From assembly GCA_946554335.1 (NCBI GenBank), contig CAMNSA010000006.1, positions 62,001 through 126,000 of the forward strand: DNA of 64,000 bases, read 5' to 3'. This DNA is from an uncultured Neglectibacter sp. (GTDB lineage: Bacteria > Bacillota > Clostridia > Oscillospirales > Acutalibacteraceae). The notes beneath the pieces are model-generated. The model searched no databases, was not told the DNA's origin, and was given only the letters and a program-made list of their open reading frames with translations. A program made the translations under genes and the position numbers. Shown here piece by piece: positions 26,514 through 34,991 of this stretch. Positions within the stretch are counted from its first letter, which is position 1. Each line of letters opens with the position of its first letter.

Positions 26514-26828
26514 GTAGAAAAGAGGGGTCTCGGAGAAACACCGTTAGCTTCTTCTTTCTCAGATGCCTGGAAGGGACGCGAAGCTCGGAAAGACTTCCAA
26601 AATGGATAGATGGGTACGGAAAAATCTATTTCCATGCAGGAAGGCGACCTGGACAGGAAAAAAACGATTTGTGCGCCGGCAATAGGCCGGGCACACTTTG
26701 GGGAGTTAGGATAGGAAAAGGGATGCCGGGGCCGGCTGTAGAGCCGGCCGGGCATATCCCCTCCTAACAGAGCAGCAGAAACCCGGCAGGACAAAAGGAA
26801 GCACTTTCCCATGAAGCACTTCCTTTTT
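26514..26828 (+). ncRNA. Structured leader RNA or small RNA, unassigned, ending in a terminator
   Basis: At least five helices in order: GAGAAA/TTTCTC (26533-26560); TGGAAG/CTTCCA (26568-26599); ATGGATAGAT with ATCTA..TCCAT (26602-26635); a 9-bp GTGC-CCGGC/GCCGG-GCAC stem with one bulge (26671-26694); and a composite stem GTTAGGA...TCCTAAC enclosing GGGATGCC and an 8-bp GGCCGGCT/AGCCGGCC tip (26705-26768). A terminator (26793-26828) ends it 35 bases before the aldolase gene. A free GTTAG at 26543-26547 could compete for CTAAC. This is the layout of a riboswitch or attenuator, or a separate small RNA. I could not match it to a known class. Confidence 0.6.
26793..26828 (+). terminator. Terminator in front of the aldolase gene
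   Basis: AAAAGGAAG pairs with CTTCCTTTT, ending in five T residues. It lies in the 5' leader of the operon, so it must be conditional or end a separate RNA. Confidence 0.75.
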
Positions 26829-26862
26829 GCACCAATAAAACTAAAAAGGAGTTGGAATTCAA

Positions 26863-27717
26863 ATGCCTCTGGTAAAAGTCAACGAAGTTCTTCAGCACGC
26901 GACCGAGAACCATTACGGCGTTGCCGCCTGCAATGTGTTCAACTACGAAACAGTCAAATGGGTGGCAGAAGCCGCCAATCGGGAAAAGATCCCGGTAATC
27001 ATTCAGCTGTTTCCTGGCTTTGAGAGATACATCGCCATCAAGCATGTGGCAGATTTCGCCAAGGAATTCGCCTATAAGTCTGAGGTGCCGATCGCGGTTC
27101 ATCTGGATCACTCCCATGGGTTTGACATCGCTGTGGGCGGCATCAAGGCCGGCTACCCTTCTGTGATGGTAGACGGCTCCGCTCTGCCTTATGAAGAGAA
27201 TGTGGCGGTTACCTCCGCGGTAGTGAAAGTGGCTAATGTGTTCGATGTAGATGTGGAAGCCGAGCTGGGACATGTGGGCTCCGGCGCCAACCTTGACGAC
27301 ATTGTCAATTCCGACCATTACACCAATGTGGATCAGGCCAAGGAATTTGTGGAGCGCACCGGCTGCGGTTCTCTGGCAGTGGCTGTAGGAAATGCTCACG
27401 GGCCTTATGTGCAGACTCCCAAGCTGGACTTTGACCGCATCGCCGCTTTGAGAAAGGCCGTTCCGGTGCCGCTGGTACTGCATGGCTGCTCTGATATTCC
27501 TCATGATCAGCTTCAGGAGAGCGTGCGCCTGGGCATGAGCAAGTTCAACATCGCCACGGAGTATTTCCGTGCCTGCTACAAGAGCATTGCCGAGAGCGTG
27601 GAGAAGACCGCCGAGAGGAGCAGCTTCACTGCTTTGCTGGACGCGGCTTCCGAGGGCGCTATCGACTTTGTGCGCAGCAAGATGCAGCTGCTCAACCCCA
27701 ATAAGTTCTCCCTGTAA
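26863..27717 (+). CDS. Class II (zinc) ketose-bisphosphate aldolase
   Basis: 284 residues. HLDHSHG carries the catalytic Asp and the first zinc His; further ligands lie in the AHGPY loop (GNAHGPYVQ) and LVLHGCSDIP. The fold and length match fructose/tagatose-bisphosphate aldolases (FbaA/GatY/KbaY group). The usual HGxSG/T motif is HGCSD here, which may point to a different substrate. It would split a ketose 1-phosphate or bisphosphate to DHAP or a similar triose and an aldehyde. AAGGAG precedes the ATG. First gene of a four-gene operon. Confidence 0.9.
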   Translation: MPLVKVNEVLQHATENHYGVAACNVFNYETVKWVAEAANREKIPVIIQLFPGFERYIAIKHVADFAKEFAYKSEVPIAVHLDHSHGFDIAVGGIKAGYPSVMVDGSALPYEENVAVTSAVVKVANVFDVDVEAELGHVGSGANLDDIVNSDHYTNVDQAKEFVERTGCGSLAVAVGNAHGPYVQTPKLDFDRIAALRKAVPVPLVLHGCSDIPHDQLQESVRLGMSKFNIATEYFRACYKSIAESVEKTAERSSFTALLDAASEGAIDFVRSKMQLLNPNKFSL

Positions 27718-27743
27718 GCTTGAGAGAAAGGAATGGACAGAAA

Positions 27744-28706
27744 GTGAAGAAGTATGAAGTAGCGGGGATTGATACCCCCTGTGTTGACCTTGCCGTCAAT
27801 GTGGACGCACTTCCGAAGCCCAACAAGGGCACTGCCATCAATCAGTTGAGCTGGCAGGGAGGAGGCAAGGTGGCTTCCGGAATGGTGGCTTCTGCCCGGC
27901 TGGGTGCGAAGTGTGCCATCCTGGCGGCGGTGGGAAGCGACGATTACGGTCAGTTCTGCATCAAGGATTTTGAACGGCATGGGATCGATGTGTCCGGCTC
28001 CAAGGTGCGGGAAGGAAAGACCACCTCGCTCTCTATAGTACTCAGCGATAAGGAGACCAACGGACGCAGTATCGTCTTCCACCGGGGTACCACAGACAGC
28101 CTCACTGAGGATGAACTGGATAACGAGATTCTGGAAAACTGCCAGTGGTTCTTTGTGGCCAGGTTGGCCGGATCTGCCCTGGAGGCTACCCGCCGCGCCA
28201 AAGCGGCCGGGGCGAAGGTGATTATCGACGCGGACTCCTATTCCGAAGACACCATGAAAAACATTGGCTTGGTAGACGCCTTTGTTGGCTCTGAGTTTTT
28301 CTATAATGGTCTGTTCCAGGATGACCATTACGAGGAGAACTGCAAGAAGGTTTGCGCCATGGGTCCCTCCATCGTGGTGTTCACGCTGGGAGCCAAGGGC
28401 TGCGTAGGCTACAGCGAAGAGGGTGGATTCTTTGAGCTTCCCTCTTTTGACATTGTGGTACAGGATACCGTTGGCGCTGGCGATGTGTTCCACGGCGCCT
28501 ATGTGGTAGGTCTTGTGCGGGGGCTCTCCGCAAAAGAGGCGGCCCGCCTGGCTACCGGCGTTTCCTGCATCAAGTGCACCAGGATCGGCGGCAGAGCCGG
28601 TATTCCTGACTGGGATACCGTCCAGAAATACATTCAGACCGGAGAAATCGATTACACCGAGATCGACAAGCGTGTAGAATTCTACGGTAAGAAATTACAG
28701 CTCTGA
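27744..28706 (+). CDS. PfkB family carbohydrate kinase
   Basis: 320 residues from GTG 27744 with AAAGGA upstream; TTG 27720 is an alternative. PfkB signatures are GGGKVASGMVASARLGAKC near residue 35 and DTVGAGDVFHGAYV (catalytic Asp) near 245. It phosphorylates a sugar or sugar phosphate with ATP. In context it should phosphorylate the ketose made by the isomerase, giving the substrate of the aldolase. Substrate not determinable by sequence alone. Confidence 0.92.
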   Translation: MKKYEVAGIDTPCVDLAVNVDALPKPNKGTAINQLSWQGGGKVASGMVASARLGAKCAILAAVGSDDYGQFCIKDFERHGIDVSGSKVREGKTTSLSIVLSDKETNGRSIVFHRGTTDSLTEDELDNEILENCQWFFVARLAGSALEATRRAKAAGAKVIIDADSYSEDTMKNIGLVDAFVGSEFFYNGLFQDDHYEENCKKVCAMGPSIVVFTLGAKGCVGYSEEGGFFELPSFDIVVQDTVGAGDVFHGAYVVGLVRGLSAKEAARLATGVSCIKCTRIGGRAGIPDWDTVQKYIQTGEIDYTEIDKRVEFYGKKLQL

Positions 28707-28748
28707 TCCCAACGGATAAAATTTCAGAAGAAAGAAGGCAATTATGTT

Positions 28749-30137
28749 ATGAAAAAGCAGACCATTATTCTGGGCGTAGCCCCCACCTCCCGCGGTATGC
28801 TCAGCAAAGAGGTGGCGAAGGAGCAGAAGGATAAGTTCATGGCTGTCATTCGCTCTATTCTCCCCGATGTAGTGCAGATCGTGGATGTTGACGACATTTG
28901 CGACAACGGTATTCTCTATCAGACCGATAAGATCCCCGCTGTGGTGGATAAATTCAGGAAGGCCAATATCGACGCCCTCTTTGTTCCTCACTGCGACTTC
29001 GGCGAAGAGCAGTGCGCTGCTGTGGTAGCCGCTGCTTTGAAGGTTCCCACCCTGGTTTGGGGACCCAGAGACGAACGCCCCAACACCGATGTGAGCCGCG
29101 GCCGTGACACCCAGTGCGGAATGTTCGCCTGCACCAAGGTTATGAGACGCTATGGCGTACAGTATAGCTACATCTGGAACTGCGAGACCGACAGCGACGA
29201 TTTCAAGAACGGATATGACAACTTCATCCGCGTCGTCTCCGTGATCAAGACGGTGAAGACCCTGCGTATCGCCAAGTTCGGCGCCCGCCCGGTGCCCTTC
29301 ATGAGCGTTATGGCCAACGAGGGTGATCTGGCTACCCGTTACGGCATTACCACCGTTCCCGTATCTCCCGCTGCCATTGCGGCCCGCGCGAATGAGATCG
29401 AGAAGGAGAACGATCCCCGTTACACTGCTTACGCGGAGGATATCAAGAAGCGCTTTGATGTGACCGCTATGCCTCCTGAGAAGGTTCTGCGCATGGCTTC
29501 CGTGAAGCTGGCCGTGAAGGATCTGATGGAGAAGAACAACTGCACCGTGGGCGCGATGGAGTGCTGGGGTGCTGCCAATACGCTGGGCATCGGCATTTGC
29601 GGCATCATGGGCGAGCTGGCCGACGAGGGTCTGCCTATCTCCTGCGAGACCGATATCAATGGCGCTGTCACCATGGCTATCCTGCGCGCCATTACTCTGG
29701 GTGAGCAGTCCGAGTTCCTGGCTGATCTGACGATCCGTCATCCCCAGAACGACAACGCCGAACTGCTGTGGCACTGTGGGCCGTTCCCCTATTCCATGAA
29801 GGACGCTGCCTGCAACGCCCGCCTGACCGCCAATGCTCAGGAGCGCTTTGAGCTGAAGAAGGGCGACATCACTGTTTGCCGCTTTGACGAGTGTGACGGC
29901 AAGCATTACCTCTTCGGCGGCGAAGGCCGCGCTGTTGACGGACCCGAGACCAACGGCACCTATGTGTGGTTTGAGACGGACAACTGGAAGCGCTGGGAAG
30001 AGAAGCTGATGTTTGGGCCCTACATCCACCATGTTGGCGGCATATACGGAAACTACAAGAAGGTTCTCCGTGAAGCTGCCCGCTATCTCGGCATGATCTT
30101 TGACGACGCCGACGAGCAGGGTGTTTATAGCCTGTAA
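28749..30137 (+). CDS. L-fucose/L-arabinose isomerase family protein
   Basis: 462 residues. The N-terminal Rossmann-like half (about 1-170) and the metal-binding C-terminal half are typical of the FucI/AraA fold: MECWGAANTLGIGICGIMGEL and SCETDINGAVTMAILR contain the conserved acidic metal ligands (CW...E and E-x-D), and HCGPFP carries the His. The family interconverts aldoses and ketoses; some members isomerise sulfoquinovose or other modified sugars. Substrate unknown. A 15-bp hairpin follows the stop. Confidence 0.88.
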   Translation: MKKQTIILGVAPTSRGMLSKEVAKEQKDKFMAVIRSILPDVVQIVDVDDICDNGILYQTDKIPAVVDKFRKANIDALFVPHCDFGEEQCAAVVAAALKVPTLVWGPRDERPNTDVSRGRDTQCGMFACTKVMRRYGVQYSYIWNCETDSDDFKNGYDNFIRVVSVIKTVKTLRIAKFGARPVPFMSVMANEGDLATRYGITTVPVSPAAIAARANEIEKENDPRYTAYAEDIKKRFDVTAMPPEKVLRMASVKLAVKDLMEKNNCTVGAMECWGAANTLGIGICGIMGELADEGLPISCETDINGAVTMAILRAITLGEQSEFLADLTIRHPQNDNAELLWHCGPFPYSMKDAACNARLTANAQERFELKKGDITVCRFDECDGKHYLFGGEGRAVDGPETNGTYVWFETDNWKRWEEKLMFGPYIHHVGGIYGNYKKVLREAARYLGMIFDDADEQGVYSL

Positions 30138-30151
30138 GATAAGAGAATAGA

Positions 30152-30184
30152 CAGTAAGGCGAAAACCTGGTTTTCGCCTTACTG
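30152..30184 (+). terminator. Long hairpin after the isomerase gene
   Basis: A 15-bp perfect stem with a CTG loop (CAGTAAGGCGAAAAC / GTTTTCGCCTTACTG). The T tract is short, so it may stabilise mRNA or reduce transcription into the cupin gene. Confidence 0.65.
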
Positions 30185-30278
30185 GTTTCTCGGTTTCCGT
30201 TCGGGCAGGCAGAGCCTATGGCGGCCTCAGATTTACGGGAGCTGAGAGCGAAAATTTATAAAAGGATTGGTGAATAGC

Positions 30279-30779
30279 ATGAGAGAGATTAAGCCTCAGG
30301 CATTGGATAGAGAAGCGTTCCGCCGCTATGGCGATTACATCGATCTGCTTCATGTAAAGCAGGTAGAGGAGAGAGCGGCCACCGGCGCTACCAATGTATT
30401 CGCTCCTGACCTTCTGGAGTATCATTTTGACAAGCGTATGCCTACCTCCGCCTGCATTGCCAGGGTATCCGAGTGTGAGCGTGTGATCACCGCTTTGGAG
30501 TATCATCAGTACACCTGCGAGGGAATTCTTCCTCTGGACGGTGATATTGATATTTTCGTAGGCCCCTCCAGCTTCCGGGTAGATCCGGAGGCGGTAGAAG
30601 CCTTCCGTATTCCCCAGGGCACCATGGTCCGCCTGAACCCCGGCGTGCTGCATGGCCGTCAGTTTGTTGTCAACACTCCCGCAGTGAATGTTCTGATTAT
30701 GCTGCCCGAGCGTACCTTCGGCAATGACTGCACCTTTACCCGCCTGGAGGGCGATGATCAGATTCTGATCCTGCCCTGA
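30279..30779 (+). CDS. AllA/ureidoglycolate lyase-like cupin protein
   Basis: 166 residues from ATG 30279; in-frame TTG/GTG starts (30267/30270) are closer to AAAGG and remain possible. The cupin core TCEGILPLDGDIDIFVGP and IPQGTMVRLNPGVLHGRQF, plus NVLIMLPERTFGNDC, resemble the ureidoglycolate hydrolase (AllA, PF04115) family. No purine-degradation genes are nearby, so in this operon it more likely acts on a sugar derivative or its product (inference). Terminator follows. Confidence 0.7.
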   Translation: MREIKPQALDREAFRRYGDYIDLLHVKQVEERAATGATNVFAPDLLEYHFDKRMPTSACIARVSECERVITALEYHQYTCEGILPLDGDIDIFVGPSSFRVDPEAVEAFRIPQGTMVRLNPGVLHGRQFVVNTPAVNVLIMLPERTFGNDCTFTRLEGDDQILILP

Positions 30780-30805
30780 GTCCGGCGTTGATTGCCTGAA
30801 ACAGA

Positions 30806-30839
30806 GAAACCACTGCTTTTTTGCGGTGGTTTCTTTTTT
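30806..30839 (+). terminator. Terminator of the sugar operon
   Basis: GAAACCACTGC pairs with GCGGTGGTTTC (one G-U), then TTTTTT. Confidence 0.92.
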
Positions 30840-30919
30840 CGTTCTCTCTCCTTTGAAAATTAGGTAAAATAAAGGCTATGAGTAAAGTCATGATACTTAT
30901 AAAAGTTTTTTTGCATCTT

Positions 30920-30928
30920 TGCTATAAT
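30920..30928 (+). promoter_or_regulatory. Extended -10 promoter of the GH13 gene
   Basis: TGCTATAAT lies 30 bases before the start codon; no good -35 at 17 bases, as usual for extended -10 promoters. Confidence 0.55.
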
Positions 30929-30959
30929 ACTTCCAAAACAAAGGCGAGAAAGGAAAGTG

Positions 30960-32753
30960 ATGATCCGCATGAACCGGCAGGCAATTCTACATATTCCGAA
31001 AAGCAACTATGCCTTTCCCATTGCGCCCCGGGTGCTGCGAATTCGACTTCGCACGGCAAAGGGGGATATTGACAAGGTCCGTCTGGTGATCGGCAACCAA
31101 TACCGCTGGAACACCCGCGGGGAATACCCCATGGAGAAATTCGGAAGCGACGGGATGTTTGATTACTATCAATGTGAGCACCGTTGTGAGGATCCCCGCC
31201 TGGGCTATTACTTTTTGATTCAGAAAGGCGAAGAGGAACTGATCTATACGGAGAACGGCTTTCTGGAGCCCGGCAGCGTCGATATCGACCATGACCGGAT
31301 CGGATTTGTCCATTTCCAGTTTCCCTTCATCAATGAGATCGATATTCATCAAAAACCCTCCTGGGTCAATGAAACGGTGTTTTATCAGATTTTCCCGGAA
31401 CGCTTCTATAACGGCGACCATTCCAGGGATCCGGAGGAGATCTGCAAATGGGGAGAAAAGCCCGAACGGCACAATTATTTTGGCGGCGATCTTTCCGGAA
31501 TCATTCAAAAACTCCCGTATCTTGCAGAGCTTGGCGTGAACGCCCTGTACCTGACTCCTATTTTTGAGGCGCTTTCCAATCATAAATACGATACCATTGA
31601 CTATACCCGTATCGATCCTCATTTTGGAGATGAGAGTACCCTGGTAGAGCTGGTTCAAAGGGCCCATGAAAAGGGGATCCGCATCATGTTGGACGGAGTG
31701 TTCAACCACTGCGGCGGGTGTTTCCGTCAGTTTCAGGATGTGGTGGCTCACGGAGAGGACTCCCCCTATCGGGATTGGTTCCGCATTTACAGCTTCCCTG
31801 TTACCTTTGATCCCTTGAATTTCGACGGCTTTGGGACAACGCCCTTTGTTCCCTCCTCGGAGGCTGTTCGAGCCTATCCGCCTGAGATCCGGAAGAAATT
31901 CTGTATGCCCAAGCTGAATACGGAAAATCCGGAGGTAAGGGAATATCTCCTGGGAGCAGTGGCAAAGTGGACCAGGACCGGCATCGACGGCTGGCGGCTG
32001 GATGTGGCCGACGAGGTGGACGCCTGCTTTTGGAGAGAGTTCCGCAGGACGGTGCGGGGAATCAATCCCGACGCCATCATTATCGGAGAAAACTGGTGGA
32101 ATTCTCAGCCCTGGCTGCGGGGAGACCAATTTGACGGCGTGATGAATTACGCAGTTCAGCGCTCCAGCGTACTGTATTTTGCCCGAGAGAAGATCGGCCC
32201 CAAAACCTTTGAGGAAAATCTGACGGAATATCTGATGCGCTACAGCGATCAGGCCAATGATTCTATGCTGAATTTGCTGGACAGCCATGATACCGCGCGG
32301 TTTTTCAACGATTGCGGCGGGGAGAAGGGTAAGCTGAAGAACGCCGCCGTATTTCAGTATACCTATGTGGGAATGCCCTGCACCTACTACGGAACGGAGA
32401 TCGGCATGACGGGAGAAAACGACCCGGACTGCCGAAAGACCTTTGACTGGAACGAGGCAAATTGGGATAAAGACCTGTTTTCCTTCTATCAAAAGCTGAT
32501 CTCCCTGCGGAAAACCCGTAAGGCGCTGCAATACGGGACGATCCGTTTCTGGTCTACGGAAACGGTCTTTCTGATGGAGCGGACTTTTGAGGGAGAGCGG
32601 CTGATCATCGCCATCAACAATACGGCAAAGCCGCAAAGCTGCCAGCTTCCCTGCGAAAGCGGGAAGGAGCTTCTCGGCGGTGAGAAGCTTGGAGAAAATG
32701 GAGAGCTTGCCCTTGCGCCCTATTCCTCTGCCATTGTAGAAGCAGACCGGTAA
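30960..32753 (+). CDS. GH13 alpha-glucan hydrolase (neopullulanase/cyclomaltodextrinase type)
   Basis: 597 residues from ATG 30960 (AAAGGA five bases upstream). The N-terminal CBM34-like domain (about 1-130) is typical of cyclomaltodextrinase/neopullulanase. Catalytic residues: nucleophile D348 in GWRLDVADEV, acid/base E377 in IIGENWW, and D444 in LLDSHDTARF. It lacks a signal peptide, so it works on maltodextrins, cyclodextrins or pullulan fragments after uptake. Monocistronic with its own promoter and terminator. Confidence 0.94.
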   Translation: MIRMNRQAILHIPKSNYAFPIAPRVLRIRLRTAKGDIDKVRLVIGNQYRWNTRGEYPMEKFGSDGMFDYYQCEHRCEDPRLGYYFLIQKGEEELIYTENGFLEPGSVDIDHDRIGFVHFQFPFINEIDIHQKPSWVNETVFYQIFPERFYNGDHSRDPEEICKWGEKPERHNYFGGDLSGIIQKLPYLAELGVNALYLTPIFEALSNHKYDTIDYTRIDPHFGDESTLVELVQRAHEKGIRIMLDGVFNHCGGCFRQFQDVVAHGEDSPYRDWFRIYSFPVTFDPLNFDGFGTTPFVPSSEAVRAYPPEIRKKFCMPKLNTENPEVREYLLGAVAKWTRTGIDGWRLDVADEVDACFWREFRRTVRGINPDAIIIGENWWNSQPWLRGDQFDGVMNYAVQRSSVLYFAREKIGPKTFEENLTEYLMRYSDQANDSMLNLLDSHDTARFFNDCGGEKGKLKNAAVFQYTYVGMPCTYYGTEIGMTGENDPDCRKTFDWNEANWDKDLFSFYQKLISLRKTRKALQYGTIRFWSTETVFLMERTFEGERLIIAINNTAKPQSCQLPCESGKELLGGEKLGENGELALAPYSSAIVEADR

Positions 32754-32774
32754 AAGAGAATACATCTGATCAGA

Positions 32775-32816
32775 CTGCCGCGGACCTTTTCTGTGTCCGC
32801 GGCAGCTTTGTGTTTT
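32775..32816 (+). terminator. Terminator of the GH13 gene
   Basis: Perfect 11-bp stem CTGCCGCGGAC / GTCCGCGGCAG followed by CTTTGTGTTTT. A second hairpin, AAGAGCTTTTT/AAAAAGCTCTT (32826-32852), follows at once. Confidence 0.85.
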
Positions 32817-32870
32817 GCGGGCGGAAAGAGCTTTTTAAAGTAAAAAGCTCTTCTTCCTTAGAAAATTTCA

Positions 32871-32879
32871 TGCTATAAT
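32871..32879 (+). promoter_or_regulatory. Extended -10 promoter of the DUF3783 gene
   Basis: TGCTATAAT, 79 bases before the ATG. Confidence 0.55.
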
Positions 32880-32957
32880 ATTCTCACGCTGTGCCCAAAG
32901 TTATGCAAAGCGGATACCAGTTCTTGTCAAATCAATCCGTTTCAGGGAGTGAATCAA

Positions 32958-33341
32958 ATGAATACGCCCATGGTACTTCTCTATCATCTGGATTCCCCAA
33001 AGGGGATGAGGATCAAAATGCTCTGCCTGGCCTTGAAGATCCGCGTGCGAACGGTGGGGGAAGAAGAGTTCGGCGAATCTCTTTTGAGCCTTTGCGGGTT
33101 AGCGCCTAAAGAGAATAAGACGCCTCAGGGAGAAAGCTTCTCCGGGGAAATGTTGGTGATGGTCAACTTCTCCAACGCGCTGATGAACCAGTTTCTGCTG
33201 GGCTTTCGCAAGAAGAAAATTCCGCCGGTGGCGTTAAAAGCTGTCCTGACGCCGGAAAACAGCGCCTGGGACTCCTGCAAACTCCATGAGGAGCTGCTCA
33301 GGGAGCATCGCGCTATGAACCCGGAGGAGGAGAAAGCTTGA
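32958..33341 (+). CDS. DUF3783 domain protein
   Basis: 127 residues from the ATG with GGGAG eight bases upstream. The N-terminus MNTPMVLLYHLDSPKGMRIKML and the later MLVMVNFSNALMNQFLLGFRKKKIPPVALKAVLTPEN match the DUF3783 pattern, a family found in Clostridia and of unknown function. The stop overlaps the yaaA start (TTGA), so the two are translationally coupled. Confidence 0.8.
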   Translation: MNTPMVLLYHLDSPKGMRIKMLCLALKIRVRTVGEEEFGESLLSLCGLAPKENKTPQGESFSGEMLVMVNFSNALMNQFLLGFRKKKIPPVALKAVLTPENSAWDSCKLHEELLREHRAMNPEEEKA

Positions 33342-34111
33342 AGCTCATCATTTCCCCGGCAAAGAAAATGCGGGAGGATACTGACTTTCTCTGCCCGCGC
33401 TCCCAGCCGGAATTTCTCCCGAAGACCCGGAAACTGCTGGAGTATTGCCGGTCCCTATCCAAAGAAGAACTTCAAAGGCTGCTCTGCTGCGGAAAGGGGA
33501 TTGCCGATCTGAGCTACCAGCGGTTTCAGGCCATGGACTTGGATAACGCTCTCACGCCGGCCTTGCTTGCCTTTGACGGGATCCAGTATCAATACATGGC
33601 CCCACAGCTCTTTACCCGGGAACAATTTCGGTACGCGGAAGATCATCTGTTGATCCTTTCCGGATTCTATGGGGTGCTGCGCCCTTTTGACGGCGTGTGT
33701 CCCTACCGCCTGGAGATGCAGGCCAAGGTGAGGACCTCCTTTTGCAGAAATCTCTATGAGTTTTGGGGCGGTTCTCTGGCGGAGGCTGTTTTCCGGGACA
33801 CCGATGTTTTGATCGACCTGGCCTCCCAGGAGTACGCCAAAACGGTCTCTCCCTTTGTCCCAAAGGGCAAACGGTGCATCAAGGTGACCTTCGGGGAAAT
33901 ACCTTGTGAAGCAGGGAGGCAGGGGAAGTCTGTGGAAAAGGGCGTCTATGTAAAAATGGCGCGGGGAGAGATGGTCAGGTTCCTGGCGGATACCCAGGCG
34001 CGGGATCCGGAAGCGCTCAAGGAATTCCGGGGGCTTGGCTACCGATTTTGTCCGGAAGCTTCTGCGGAAGAACACTATGTATTTTTGAGAAACGGGAGAA
34101 ACCTTTCCTAA
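33338..34111 (+). CDS. yaaA: YaaA family peroxide stress protein
   Basis: 257 residues. It starts with TTG, fixed by GGAGGAG upstream and the four-base overlap with the previous stop. Family landmarks: KLIISPAKKM at the N-terminus, LSGFYGVLRPFDGVCPYRLEM in the middle and NLASQEYAK-like DLASQEYAKTV. YaaA (DUF328) limits iron-dependent oxidative damage in E. coli and binds DNA. A 10-bp inverted repeat, GAAACCTTTC/GAAAGGTTTC (34098-34123), spans the stop codon. Confidence 0.93.
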   Translation: MKLIISPAKKMREDTDFLCPRSQPEFLPKTRKLLEYCRSLSKEELQRLLCCGKGIADLSYQRFQAMDLDNALTPALLAFDGIQYQYMAPQLFTREQFRYAEDHLLILSGFYGVLRPFDGVCPYRLEMQAKVRTSFCRNLYEFWGGSLAEAVFRDTDVLIDLASQEYAKTVSPFVPKGKRCIKVTFGEIPCEAGRQGKSVEKGVYVKMARGEMVRFLADTQARDPEALKEFRGLGYRFCPEASAEEHYVFLRNGRNLS

Positions 34112-34227
34112 ATGAAAGGTTTCCATGACACAATCGCAAGATTCCTTCAAGATTTTCGTAAGAAGTTTTCGATAAACTGGTCCCATCAGAGAAAGCAGAT
34201 CTTATCCGGTCTGCGAGAGGGGGCCTT

Positions 34228-34935
34228 ATGATGATGAAAAAACTGTGGAAATGGGGGAGCCGGTTCCTGTTGTTGGTAGTTTTTCTGATTCTCTGCACAG
34301 TGGGAGTTCTGGTGTTTCAGGGCTGGCAGGTCTATCAGGAAGCGATCAGGGAAACGCCTCTGTCCGAAAAGGTGGGATTGGTACAAAAGCAGGAGGATTA
34401 CACGCAAATCGGAGAACTCCCCAAGGTCTATCTCGACGCGGTGCTGGCGGCGGAGGATCATCGTTTTTACGATCATGGCGGTATCGATCTTTTTGCCATC
34501 GCCCGGGCCTGCTTCCATGATCTGATCACGCTTTCCCTTGAGGAAGGGGGCAGCACTATTACGCAGCAGCTGGCCAAAAATCTGTATTTCACCCAGGAAA
34601 AGAGCTTGGTCAGAAAGATCGCGGAGGTTTTCGTGGCGCTGGATCTGGAACGGGAATATGAAAAAAACGAGATTTTAGAGCTGTATCTGAACAGTATCTA
34701 TTTCGGAAATGGGTGTTATACGGTCAGAAGCGCCAGCCTCGCCTATTTTGGGAAGGAGCCGGGAGAGATGACGCCCTTTGAAAGCACGCTTTTGGCGGGG
34801 ATCCCCAACGCTCCTTCCGTCTATGACCTTACAGAAAATCCGGATCTGGCCGCACAGCGGCAAAAGCAGGTGGTTTCCGCCATGGTGAGAAACAAGTTTT
34901 TGTCAGAGCAGGAGGCACGGGAAATTTTCGCCTGA
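34228..34935 (+). CDS. Monofunctional peptidoglycan glycosyltransferase (GT51)
   Basis: 235 residues. One N-terminal membrane helix (about 12-32) and a GT51 domain with EDHRFYDHGGID and EGGSTITQQLAKNLYF, the catalytic Glu motifs. No transpeptidase domain follows, unlike the class A PBP at 8.4 kb. It polymerises lipid II outside the membrane. The start is one of three consecutive ATG codons after GAGAGGGGG. No own terminator before rhaB is visible. Confidence 0.93.
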   Translation: MMMKKLWKWGSRFLLLVVFLILCTVGVLVFQGWQVYQEAIRETPLSEKVGLVQKQEDYTQIGELPKVYLDAVLAAEDHRFYDHGGIDLFAIARACFHDLITLSLEEGGSTITQQLAKNLYFTQEKSLVRKIAEVFVALDLEREYEKNEILELYLNSIYFGNGCYTVRSASLAYFGKEPGEMTPFESTLLAGIPNAPSVYDLTENPDLAAQRQKQVVSAMVRNKFLSEQEAREIFA

Positions 34936-34991
34936 GAAAAAGCTTTGCGGAAGAGAGGGTTTGTGATAAGATAAAGAAAGGGGGTGGGACC

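Noticed and set aside
26560-26640. c-di-GMP-I riboswitch, because of GGGACGCGAAGC
   Set aside because: The other conserved core elements of that class are absent.
30987-32765. 592-aa frame on the minus strand across the GH13 gene
   Set aside because: Antisense shadow of a GH13 enzyme with all catalytic residues.
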